Shown in pieces: positions 49,150 through 56,823 of a DNA stretch of 64,000 bases. Source of the DNA: Paraburkholderia susongensis. Lineage in GTDB: Bacteria; Pseudomonadota; Gammaproteobacteria; Burkholderiales; Burkholderiaceae. The stretch spans positions 682,001 to 746,000 of the forward strand of contig NZ_FXAT01000003.1 of assembly GCF_900177725.1 (NCBI RefSeq), in the 5' to 3' direction. A program made the translations under genes and the position numbers. The stretch's first letter is position 1. The number at the start of each line of letters is the position of its first letter. The notes beneath the pieces were generated by a model. That model saw only the letters and a list, made by a program, of their open reading frames with translations. It was not told the DNA's origin and ran no database searches.

Positions 49150-50967
49150 ATGTGCGGCATTGTCGGCGCGGTTGCGCAACGTAATATCGTTCCCGTCCTG
49201 ATCGAAGGACTGCGTCGCCTCGAATATCGCGGCTACGATTCGTGCGGCGTCGCCGTGCTCGGCGCCAACGGACCGAGCCGCGCGCGCAGCGTGGCGCGTG
49301 TCGCCGACCTCGAAGACCAGGTGCGCGAAGGGCACCTCGAAGGCGTGACGGGCATCGCGCATACGCGCTGGGCGACGCACGGCGCGCCGGTCACGGACAA
49401 CGCGCACCCGATCTTCTCGCAGGACGCGCTCGCGTTGGTACACAACGGCATCATCGAGAATTACGAAGCGCTGCGCGAAATGCTGCGGGGCAAAGGCTAC
49501 ACGTTCGTCTCGCAGACCGACACCGAGGTTATCGCGCACCTGATTCACAGCGCGTATCACGGCGACCTGTTCCTGGCCGTGCGCGAAGCGATCGCGCAAT
49601 TGCACGGCGCCTATGCGATCGCGGTGCTGCACAAGGACCAGCCGCACACGGTGGTCGGCGCGCGCCAGGGCTCGCCGCTCGTGGTTGGGCTCGGCAACGG
49701 CGAGAACTTTCTCGCGTCGGACGCGCTCGCGCTCGCGGGCAGCACCGAACGCTTCATCTTCCTCGAGGAAGGCGACGTCTGCGAACTGTCGCTCGACGGC
49801 GTGCGCATCGCCGATCGCGACGGCTATGAGGCGCAGCGCGAAGTGCGTCAGGTGGCCGCGTATGGCGGCGCGGTCGAACTCGGCCCGTATCGCCACTTCA
49901 TGCAGAAGGAAATTTTCGAGCAGCCGCGCGCGATCACCGACACGATTCCGCAGGCTGATTCGTTCGATGCGTCGCTATTCGGCGAGAGCGCGGACAAGAT
50001 CTTCGCGGAGATCGACAACCTGCTGATTCTCGCGTGCGGCACGAGCTACTACTCGGGGCTGACCGCGAAGTACTGGCTCGAATCGATCGCGAAGATTCCG
50101 ACCCAGGTCGAGATTGCGAGCGAGTATCGCTACCGCGAGTCGGTGCCGAATCCGAGGGCGCTCGTGGTCGTGATCTCACAGTCCGGCGAAACCGCGGATA
50201 CGCTCGCCGCGCTCAAGCATGCGCAGCAGCTCGGTCACAAGCACACGCTCGCGATCTGCAACGTGAGCACGAGCGCGATGGTGCGGCAGACGGAACTGTC
50301 GTTCCTCACGCATGCGGGCCGCGAGATCGGCGTCGCGTCGACGAAGGCGTTCACGACGCAACTGGTCGCGCTGTTCGTGCTGGCCGCGACGCTCGGGAAG
50401 CTGCGTGGGCGTTTGAGCGACGAGCAGGAAGCCGGCTATCTGAAGCAGCTGCGCCATCTGCCCGCTGCGCTCAACAGCGTGCTCGCGCTCGAGCCGCAGA
50501 TCATCGCGTGGTCGGAAGAGTTTTCGCGCAAGGAACATGCGCTGTTCCTCGGGCGCGGCATGCACTATCCGATCGCGCTCGAAGGCGCGCTGAAGCTCAA
50601 GGAGATTTCGTATATCCACGCCGAGGCTTATCCGGCCGGCGAACTGAAGCATGGGCCGCTTGCGCTCGTGACCGAAGCGATGCCGGTGGTCACGGTGGCG
50701 CCGAACGACGCGCTGCTCGAGAAGCTGAAGTCGAATATTCAGGAAGTGCGCGCGCGCGGCGGCGAGCTTTATGTGTTCGCCGATGCGGATACGAAGATCG
50801 TCAACGGTGAAGGTCTGCATGTGATCCGGATGCCGGAGCACTATGGGTTGCTGTCGCCGATTCTGCACGTCGTGCCGTTGCAGTTGCTGGCGTATCACAC
50901 GGCGTGCGCGCGTGGGACCGATGTGGATAAGCCGCGGAATCTGGCGAAGTCGGTGACGGTGGAGTGA
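49150..50967 (+). CDS. glmS: Glutamine-fructose-6-phosphate aminotransferase (isomerizing)
   Basis: Forms glucosamine-6-phosphate from fructose-6-P and glutamine. The N-terminal glutaminase starts MCGIVGAVA with nucleophilic Cys2, and [16 protein letters not shown] is present. Two SIS domains follow ([27 protein letters not shown]), and it ends [11 protein letters not shown]. 605 residues. The 3' end of glmS is the recognition site for Tn7-type transposons, relevant here because an island begins just past the stop. Confidence 0.99.
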   Translation: MCGIVGAVAQRNIVPVLIEGLRRLEYRGYDSCGVAVLGANGPSRARSVARVADLEDQVREGHLEGVTGIAHTRWATHGAPVTDNAHPIFSQDALALVHNGIIENYEALREMLRGKGYTFVSQTDTEVIAHLIHSAYHGDLFLAVREAIAQLHGAYAIAVLHKDQPHTVVGARQGSPLVVGLGNGENFLASDALALAGSTERFIFLEEGDVCELSLDGVRIADRDGYEAQREVRQVAAYGGAVELGPYRHFMQKEIFEQPRAITDTIPQADSFDASLFGESADKIFAEIDNLLILACGTSYYSGLTAKYWLESIAKIPTQVEIASEYRYRESVPNPRALVVVISQSGETADTLAALKHAQQLGHKHTLAICNVSTSAMVRQTELSFLTHAGREIGVASTKAFTTQLVALFVLAATLGKLRGRLSDEQEAGYLKQLRHLPAALNSVLALEPQIIAWSEEFSRKEHALFLGRGMHYPIALEGALKLKEISYIHAEAYPAGELKHGPLALVTEAMPVVTVAPNDALLEKLKSNIQEVRARGGELYVFADADTKIVNGEGLHVIRMPEHYGLLSPILHVVPLQLLAYHTACARGTDVDKPRNLAKSVTVE

Positions 50968-50992
50968 GGGGGCGCCTCGCGACAATGCACGC

Positions 50993-51036
50993 TGTGAACA
51001 AAAAATTGTTCTTACGTTTAATCAACAAATTGTTCA
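50993..51036. mobile_element. Candidate Tn7-like element end at attTn7
   Basis: The sequence begins TGT at 50993, 26 bases past the last base of the glmS stop. Tn7 inserts at this distance. The five preceding bases (50988-50992, CACGC) would be the target duplication. Two related motifs follow: AACAAAAAATTGTTC (50998-51012) and AACAAATTGTTCAC (51023-51036). These could be TnsB-type sites, and together they form an imperfect dyad. No tns genes and no second end are within the window, so this is an inference from position and sequence. Confidence 0.45.
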
Positions 51037-51286
51037 CGCAAATGGGCTTTTTTGCCTTCACTCCACGCGGCTTAATTCTTTGATTTCAAATAGGAATCAC
51101 GGAACTTCGCCGCGCAAGAGCGAACGTGCAGATGTGTGCAAATCCGTCAGGTGAGGGGTCGCCCTAGACGGCTCCTTCGCGGGAACACTCCAGGACCCTG
51201 CTTGATATAGCGACTGTCGCTGACGGAGCTTTCGTGCTCGTTGGCCTAGCTGCTAGACGGAAATGTCTTCCTTGGATATTCGTCCG
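51037..51286. other. Gene-free left flank of the island
   Basis: A 250-base stretch of lower GC than the glm genes. No convincing protein frame. A TTTTTT run at 51050 follows AATGGGC but without a clear stem. If a transposon end lies at 50993, this would be its terminal non-coding region. Confidence 0.4.
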
Positions 51287-51736
51287 CTAAAGTCTGCGGT
51301 AAAGAAAGTGCTGTCGTCGCTTCGACAGTTCTCTAAGAATTTCGAATTCCACCGCCCCGGCCGGATAGTCCTCCGGCCACTCCTTTGCCAGCAATTCCAC
51401 CTCCGTTCGCACGGCCGCGCCGAATGCGCCCGCTGAATCCTCCGTTTGGCTATCGCCACCGCCTACATCCGTAGACGCTCCCGTCCTGCCCGCTGCGCTG
51501 CCGGCAATTTCCCTCACTGTTTCCAGTAGCCTTTGCGCGCAAGCAACTCGGTCGCGTGCCCGCCGAAGCCGACCAAAGCTGGCGTCCGATAGCCTCAATT
51601 CGCGCGCCACGACGCTGATATCGCTGTCTGCATCGCCCAAAATGAAGCAGAGCAGTTCGATTGGGGCTTGCGTCGCGTCAGGGCGTGTTGCCGGGGCTGC
51701 GGCTGATACAGCAGCGTTTTCGATTGAGAGTTCCAT
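51287..51736 (-). CDS. Hypothetical protein
   Basis: A 149-residue protein from ATG 51736 (MELSIENAAVSAAAPATRPD); an in-frame ATG at 51865 would add 43 residues. The body has a helical segment resembling a helix-turn-helix (DISVVARELRLSDASFGRLRRARDR) and an acidic C-terminal region. I do not recognise the family. It is divergent from the gene at 51902. It could be a regulator or a small island protein. Confidence 0.55.
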   Translation of the reverse strand: MELSIENAAVSAAAPATRPDATQAPIELLCFILGDADSDISVVARELRLSDASFGRLRRARDRVACAQRLLETVREIAGSAAGRTGASTDVGGGDSQTEDSAGAFGAAVRTEVELLAKEWPEDYPAGAVEFEILRELSKRRQHFLYRRL

Positions 51737-51901
51737 GCGGAATGTAGTCGCCCGATTTATATAGGCTCGTCGTCGTCCATCAGGGAACAGAACTGCTTCC
51801 GAAGTGTCGGCTGCTGTAACGGGTCTGTCCCGTCCGCGCGGCATTTCATCGCTCGCGCAGACCATGGTTTTGGTTCGACTTCTCTCTGCTGGGGTACGAA
51901 G

Positions 51902-53059
51902 ATGGGCTGGGAATACACCGACTTTCGACGCGAGGAGCTCTACGAGGAAGTGTGGGCGGAGCCGGTTACGAAGGTTGCGAAGCGCTATGCGATTTCCGAC
52001 GTCGGGCTTAGGAAAATATGTCTGGACCTCGAAGTGCCGCTTCCACCGGTCGGGTACTGGGCGAAATTGGCTGCGGGCCGGGCCGTGAAGAGGCCGCCCC
52101 TTGGCGCGGCGAAGGGACCAACGACTTATCGCCGCTCCAGGTACGTCGCGCCGTTAGAGGATGAGTTCGATGCCCGATATCGGGAAAGTCTTGAAGAGGA
52201 CTTGCCGCATCGCCCTGCGATACCAAATCTGCCCTTGCGGACATCTCTGGAGGACTGTTTGCCGCTTTCCAAGCGAGTCGCGAAGAAGCTTGACGGCAAG
52301 GTTCGCGACGCAAGGGGCTGGCAGCTCTGCGACGGACCTGGGCTCGTGTGTGTTGCCGCGTCCCAGCCGAACAGCTTCCGTGCGGTGCTGCTTCTCAATC
52401 TCGTGCTCGAATCGCTGTTGGCTGCCGGCTACGCTCTTTCCGCCAGCGCTAAGGCCGATGGCCCCGTATTCGTCTCGATACTTGACCTCAACTTGTCATT
52501 CAATGTCCGCGAGCGTAGCCGGCGAGAGCCAATGCCTCTGACGCGCGAACAACGACAGAAGAACGAAGAAGTTGGATTCAACTTCCACACCCAGCAGTAC
52601 GAATATCATCCAACGGGTGAGTTCGATATTGCGGTGACCGAGCCAAATAGCAGCTGTGAGTTGGCGAAAACTGGCGACAGTCGGAGCGCGTCCGTTGAAA
52701 CCAAAATCGTGGCTTTCGTCGGCCGACTTCGTGAGCTGTCGATACGCCGGCGCGTGAAAGCCGAAATTGACGCCAAGCGCCAAGTCATTGCGGAAGCCAA
52801 GGTCGCGGAGGAGCGGCGCCTGGCTGAAATACGGAGGAAGGCACTCGAACGTCTCAAGCAAGTTGAAGAGTTGGCGTCCAAGCTTGAGCGGGCAAATCGG
52901 TTGAGGAGCCTTGCCGACAAGTTCCAAACCGAAAAACTGTCTTCAAACGACAGAGTAGTCAACGCGGACTGGATTCGTCGTGCGGCAGATTGGCTGGACC
53001 CGACGATACTTCGTCGCTGGGACGAGGTGGATGGGCCGGGCGATGAGACCGTCGAATAA
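51902..53059 (+). CDS. Hypothetical protein with HTH-like N-terminus and C-terminal coiled coil
   Basis: A 385-residue protein. The N-terminus (REELYEEVWAEPVTKVAKRY, then AISDVGLRKICLDLEVPLPP and GYWAK) looks like a helix-turn-helix recognition module, seen in proteins of mobile regions. A middle domain of mixed sheet follows, and residues about 275-345 are a strongly charged coiled coil (AKVAEERRLAEIRRKALERL). No enzymatic motif is visible. Its position close to the element boundary suggests a role in the element or in defence, but this is a guess. Confidence 0.75.
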   Translation: MGWEYTDFRREELYEEVWAEPVTKVAKRYAISDVGLRKICLDLEVPLPPVGYWAKLAAGRAVKRPPLGAAKGPTTYRRSRYVAPLEDEFDARYRESLEEDLPHRPAIPNLPLRTSLEDCLPLSKRVAKKLDGKVRDARGWQLCDGPGLVCVAASQPNSFRAVLLLNLVLESLLAAGYALSASAKADGPVFVSILDLNLSFNVRERSRREPMPLTREQRQKNEEVGFNFHTQQYEYHPTGEFDIAVTEPNSSCELAKTGDSRSASVETKIVAFVGRLRELSIRRRVKAEIDAKRQVIAEAKVAEERRLAEIRRKALERLKQVEELASKLERANRLRSLADKFQTEKLSSNDRVVNADWIRRAADWLDPTILRRWDEVDGPGDETVE

Positions 53060-53114
53060 TGCGACTATCTTCCGCGACTCGGCTTTATCAAAGCAGCTTG
53101 ACCGGCCGCCGCCG

Positions 53115-53678
53115 TCACCTTTGGCGGAACTGGCGGTTAAGCCCGGTCATCGACACCCGGTAGGTGTACATCCTCTTGCTCACACCATACTCCGCTGTGA
53201 CTTCGTCATCCGACATGCCCTGACGGCGGATATCGACGAGAGCCTCGCGAGGCAGGAGAAGCGTGCCAGCTAACCAGTCGGCTTCCTCTTCCTGCTCTTT
53301 GTCGTACGCCTTAAGTAGCATTAGCCCTTCCGAAGAGATGCTCATCTCTTCGGGCTCGTGATTGCGGATACGATGAGCCAGTTCGTGCATTAGGTCGCTT
53401 GCCTGCCTCGCTGGGGAGTGTGACGAGTTCAAAATCACGAGAATCTTGTCTCCGACTACAAGGGTTACGGCAGACCAGCAACTCGGCGAACCGTCGTTGC
53501 GCAGAAGCACCTGCCTTGTTTCGGATGGCAGACCTGGGACATCGTGAGGCGTCCATACGCGAATTCCCAGGTGCTTTGCCAGCTCTCGAGCACTCAGCGG
53601 CGATGTCGGGGGCAAACTAAGTTCGCGGCGAGTGTCGGCTGAGTACCGCTCGCACCAAGCTTTGTATCCACGCTGCAC
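53115..53678 (-). CDS. ImmA/IrrE-type zinc metallopeptidase
   Basis: A 187-residue protein with the zincin motif DLMHELAHRI (His98, Glu99, His102) and a downstream EEEADWLAGTLLLPREAL third-ligand region, both characteristic of ImmA/IrrE peptidases. These proteases cleave partner Xre repressors to induce a target operon. The start is GTG, seven bases after the Xre gene ends on the same strand, so the two are an operon. The pair is divergent from the ubiquitin-like operon. Confidence 0.9.
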   Translation of the reverse strand: MQRGYKAWCERYSADTRRELSLPPTSPLSARELAKHLGIRVWTPHDVPGLPSETRQVLLRNDGSPSCWSAVTLVVGDKILVILNSSHSPARQASDLMHELAHRIRNHEPEEMSISSEGLMLLKAYDKEQEEEADWLAGTLLLPREALVDIRRQGMSDDEVTAEYGVSKRMYTYRVSMTGLNRQFRQR

Positions 53679-53685
53679 AGTACGC

Positions 53686-54021
53686 TCAGACCTCTTCCTT
53701 CAGCAGTGCCTCTTGTGCGAGAACAATCATCTCGCTCAATGCCTTTGCGCTCTCTGGGCGTATTGCCGCTTCTTTCTTGAAATGAACTTGCGCTCTTGGT
53801 GCCGATGAGGATGCTGGGACTAAGCCAAGGAAGGTTGCAGGGTCCTCACCAAGCCACGCACAGATTTTCCCGAACGTCTCCAAATCTGGGACCTTTCTGT
53901 TTTCAACTCGGGAAAGGGTGGCTGGACTAATGCCGACTTCCTTGGCTGCCTCACGGATACCCCGACCGTCTCTGCGCTGGAGTATGTGCTGGGCGAGCAC
54001 GTCCATCTTTACTTGTTCCAT
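53686..54021 (-). CDS. Xre-family HTH repressor
   Basis: A 111-residue repressor-like protein. The HTH is GIREAAKEVGISPATLSRVE, then NRKVPDLETFGKICAWLGED. The C-terminal 40 residues (RPESAKALSEMIVLAQEALL) are helical and could be the dimerisation or cleavage segment. GGAGAG precedes ATG 54021. It lies between the ImmA-type protease and the ubiquitin-like operon promoter, the expected place for its repressor. Confidence 0.92.
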   Translation of the reverse strand: MEQVKMDVLAQHILQRRDGRGIREAAKEVGISPATLSRVENRKVPDLETFGKICAWLGEDPATFLGLVPASSSAPRAQVHFKKEAAIRPESAKALSEMIVLAQEALLKEEV

Positions 54022-54029
54022 TTCTCTCC

Positions 54030-54100
54030 TGTCTTATATGCGAGACAAAAACTGTTTGACTGATGAAACGGAGCGTGCCAAACTGTTTCACATGTAAGAC
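54030..54100. promoter_or_regulatory. Divergent promoter with two related dyad operators
   Basis: Site 1 at 54030-54047 is TGTCTTATATGCGAGACA, with TGTCT/AGACA arms. Site 2 at 54084-54100, read on the minus strand, is GTCTTACATGTGAAACA, which matches site 1 at most positions (GTCTTA-ATG-GA-AC). AAACTGTTT also occurs twice, at 54049-54057 and 54080-54088. The sites lie between the divergent Xre and ubiquitin-like genes, so they are candidate Xre operators, possibly bound cooperatively about 54 bases apart. Confidence 0.7.
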
Positions 54101-54177
54101 GCAGTCTGGCATCCAGCCGGTCGAACGTCAACATCGCCGAGCCGGCGTCCGTCCATTCGATGCAACGGGGTTCCAAA

Positions 54178-54933
54178 ATGTCTGCAAACGAGCAACGTAT
54201 TGAGGAAGTCGCAATTGTCGAGGCTGCCGGCTTCGCCGGTGAGGAAATCCTCGAAATCATTGATATTGAGGTTTTCGTCCGCGAGAAAAAGCCGGTGCCG
54301 CACGGCCACAGGTACCGGATTCGCATCGACAAAGTCCACTACGTGGTCGATGTGTCGCACATGACCGGGGAGCAGATTCTCGGTCTGGCCGGCAAATCGA
54401 GCGCGGGTTGGCTGCTCTCGGAGAAGGTCGGCGGTCAGATGCGGCCGGTCGCTCCGAATCAGACAGTGGACTTCGCCGCGCACGGTGTAGAACGCTTCGC
54501 GACCATTCCAAAAGAGGTTCAGGAAGGCGAAGGTCCCGTGCGCGCGGACTTCACGGTGCTGGATGAAGACCGGGAGTACCTCGACAGCCGGGGTTATGTG
54601 TGGGAGGCCGTCGACCAATCCGACGCTAAACGCATCGTGGTGCGCGGTTTCCAGCCGCCGCCCGGGTTCGCGCCAGCGACGGTAGACATGTTCGTGATTC
54701 TGCCGGCAGGGTATCCCGACACACAGATTGACATGGTCTACTTCCACCCTGCGCTTTCGCGTGCGGACGGGAAGCAAATCCGGGCTCTGATTACAAATCA
54801 ATTCGAAGGTAAGACCTGGCAGGGGTGGTCGCGGCATCGCACTGCAAACAGCCCGTGGCGCCAAGGAATCGACAATGTCGGCACCCATCTGATGTTGGTT
54901 GACGATTTCCTTCGCGTTGAGCTGTTGAAATGA
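54178..54933 (+). CDS. Multiubiquitin/E2-like fusion protein of a bacterial ubiquitin-like system
   Basis: A 251-residue protein. About residues 25-112 (IEVFVREKKPVPHGHRYRIR, then TGEQILGLAGKSSAGWLL, ending VERFATIPKEVQEG) match the bacterial multiubiquitin beta-grasp fold. About residues 120-248 match the prokaryotic E2 family E fold: FTVLDEDREYLDSRGY, then VDMFVILPAGYP and TWQGWSRHRTANSPWR, ending IDNVGTHLMLVDDFLRV. The entire protein has no cysteine, so the E2 part cannot form a thioester. The usual separate Ubl and E2 genes are fused here, with a short EGEGP linker. ATG 54178 is preferred (GGGG 7 bases upstream) over 54160. The stop overlaps the next gene by four bases. Confidence 0.85.
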   Translation: MSANEQRIEEVAIVEAAGFAGEEILEIIDIEVFVREKKPVPHGHRYRIRIDKVHYVVDVSHMTGEQILGLAGKSSAGWLLSEKVGGQMRPVAPNQTVDFAAHGVERFATIPKEVQEGEGPVRADFTVLDEDREYLDSRGYVWEAVDQSDAKRIVVRGFQPPPGFAPATVDMFVILPAGYPDTQIDMVYFHPALSRADGKQIRALITNQFEGKTWQGWSRHRTANSPWRQGIDNVGTHLMLVDDFLRVELLK

Positions 54934-56336
54934 GTGCCGACAACTTGCTCTCCGTGCTGGCTATTTCGGGTAGGCACCGCGACCAGCTGCGCCGTCACCT
55001 TTTTCCCGGTGACGGCAAAGAGGCAGTTGCAATCGCGCTGTGCGGACAGGCTGTGGGCGCAAGCAGGAGTCAGTTGCTCGTGCATGACATCGTTGAGGTC
55101 CCTTACTCGGCGTGCCGCATTCGTGAGTTTGACGCCGTGGCGTGGTCCGTCGAATCGGTGCTTCCGGCCCTCAATCGAGCCATGCAGTCGAAGCTTACCG
55201 TTGTCAAGTTTCATAGCCATCCCGGCGGCTACCCGGAGTTCTCGAAATACGACGATGCTTCGGACAGAGCTTTCTTCAAAGCTGTGGACGATGTGCTCGA
55301 CAATTGCGACGCGCGCGCCAGCGTGGTTATGCTGCCGGAAGGTCGATTCTTCGGGCGGAACGTCCAAAACGGCGTTCTGGGAAATCCTATCGACCTGTTC
55401 CGCATTGCCGGCGATGACTTCGAATTCATCCGCCCCTGCGACGAGCATGGCGACGGGGAGCAGATGCCGGAGCACGCAGTGCGACTTATCCAGACATTCG
55501 GCGAAGGCACGTATCGGACGCTGCGTCAGTTGCGTATCGGCGTGGTCGGAGCATCCGGCACCGGCAGTATCGTTCTTGAACAACTTGCACGAAATTGCGT
55601 GGGTGAAGTCGTACCGGTCGACCCCGACCATCTTGAGCGGAAGAACCTCAATCGCATCCTGAATTCTCGCGGTTGCGACGCTGCAACCGGTCGCAGCAAA
55701 GTCGACCGAGCGCGCGAAGCCATTCTTGCGATGGAGCTGGGCACGACGGTCTCCCCGCTGGAAAAAGACATTGGCGAACGCGAAGCAATCCTCGCCTTGT
55801 CCGAATGCGACATCCTCTTCGGATGTGTAGATTCAGTTGATGGTCGCCACATCCTGAACAAGATTGCTACGCACTTCCTGATTCCGCTCATCGACCTTGG
55901 TGTTCGAATCGACGCGGATGGGAAGGGCGGGGTCGACCAAGTCTGCGGGGCGGTTCACACCGTGCTCCCCGGCGGCTCAAGTCTCATGAGTCGTGGCGTG
56001 TATTCGCAAGCCGACCTTGATGCAGCGTTCATGAAAAAGCGGGAACCTGAGCGGTACAAGGAAATGGCAAAGGCTGGATACGTTCGTGGCGTGAACGTGG
56101 ACCGCCCAGCGGTAATTTCATTGAACATGCTGGTGGCTGCATATGCGGTTAATGAGATGCTTGCGCGTCTGATGCCGTATCGTGTCGACCCGAATTTAAC
56201 GTTTGCGCAGCGTCGCATCAGCCTTTCCGACCCACTGGCTAGTAGCAACGACGGGGACGGCGAAGCCTGCCCTGCTTTTGCGAAGCGCGTCGGGTACGGT
56301 GCAGCGGAACCACTTCTCGGAATCTTGGGACTTTAA
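54930..56336 (+). CDS. JAB/JAMM deubiquitinase-ThiF/E1 fusion
   Basis: A 468-residue protein. The N-terminal JAB domain has a complete JAMM zinc motif: His95-x-His97, then Ser105 and Asp108 (HSHPGGYPEFSKYD), with the acidic IREFDAV upstream. The C-terminal E1/ThiF adenylation domain begins at about residue 200 with GVVGASGTGSIVLEQLARNC, then VDPDHLERKNLNR and DILFGCVDSVDGR. The loop that in related E1s carries Cys-L-x-Cys reads PGGSSLMSRG (about residues 347-356), with both Cys replaced by Ser. The fusion couples adenylation of the Ubl with its removal. It is translationally coupled to the upstream Ubl-E2 gene. Confidence 0.9.
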   Translation: MSADNLLSVLAISGRHRDQLRRHLFPGDGKEAVAIALCGQAVGASRSQLLVHDIVEVPYSACRIREFDAVAWSVESVLPALNRAMQSKLTVVKFHSHPGGYPEFSKYDDASDRAFFKAVDDVLDNCDARASVVMLPEGRFFGRNVQNGVLGNPIDLFRIAGDDFEFIRPCDEHGDGEQMPEHAVRLIQTFGEGTYRTLRQLRIGVVGASGTGSIVLEQLARNCVGEVVPVDPDHLERKNLNRILNSRGCDAATGRSKVDRAREAILAMELGTTVSPLEKDIGEREAILALSECDILFGCVDSVDGRHILNKIATHFLIPLIDLGVRIDADGKGGVDQVCGAVHTVLPGGSSLMSRGVYSQADLDAAFMKKREPERYKEMAKAGYVRGVNVDRPAVISLNMLVAAYAVNEMLARLMPYRVDPNLTFAQRRISLSDPLASSNDGDGEACPAFAKRVGYGAAEPLLGILGL

Positions 56337-56339
56337 ACG

Positions 56340-56681
56340 ATGGCGAATCTTTTCGAGGGCCTGTGGAAGAAAGCTGTCGCTTTTTACGATTCGATGCGCG
56401 GCCGTTACCGCGTAGCTGTTGTCGACGAATTGCCAGACCGGCTGGCCTCAAAGACTGTCTATGCTGTCGGCGAGGATGGCCAGTACTGGCTTGCTGCGCT
56501 GACGTGCCCGTGCGGATGCGGCGACACCATTCAACTCTCGATGATGCAGGGGCAGCGTCCGCGGTGGACCTTGGTTGAGCGGCATATGCGTTTTCCTACC
56601 TTGGCCCCATCGGTCGACCGCACGGTTGGATGCAAGAGCCACTTCTTTGTCAGAGGCGGGAGGATTCAGTGGTGTCAATAA
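56340..56681 (+). CDS. DUF6527 protein, third component of the ubiquitin-like operon
   Basis: A 113-residue protein with a zinc-ligand-like cluster (LTCPCGCGDTIQL) and the conserved LAPSVDRTVGCKSHFFVRGG-type end. This matches DUF6527, which habitually follows multiubiquitin/E2/JAB-E1 genes. Family members carry conserved Ser, Cys and His in that end segment that could be catalytic, but the activity is not clear from sequence. It lies three bases after the E1 gene. Confidence 0.85.
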   Translation: MANLFEGLWKKAVAFYDSMRGRYRVAVVDELPDRLASKTVYAVGEDGQYWLAALTCPCGCGDTIQLSMMQGQRPRWTLVERHMRFPTLAPSVDRTVGCKSHFFVRGGRIQWCQ

Positions 56682-56823
56682 ATGTTTGATTGCCAGCAAG
56701 CGAGCCGAGTACCGCTCCGATACTCCTCAGGGCCGCCGATTCCTCATCGTTGTAAACGAAAGGGGCATTCACAGGGTTGTGCGACCAACGTTGAACCTGC
56801 TCCGGCCCAGTCCGGATGTCGCT

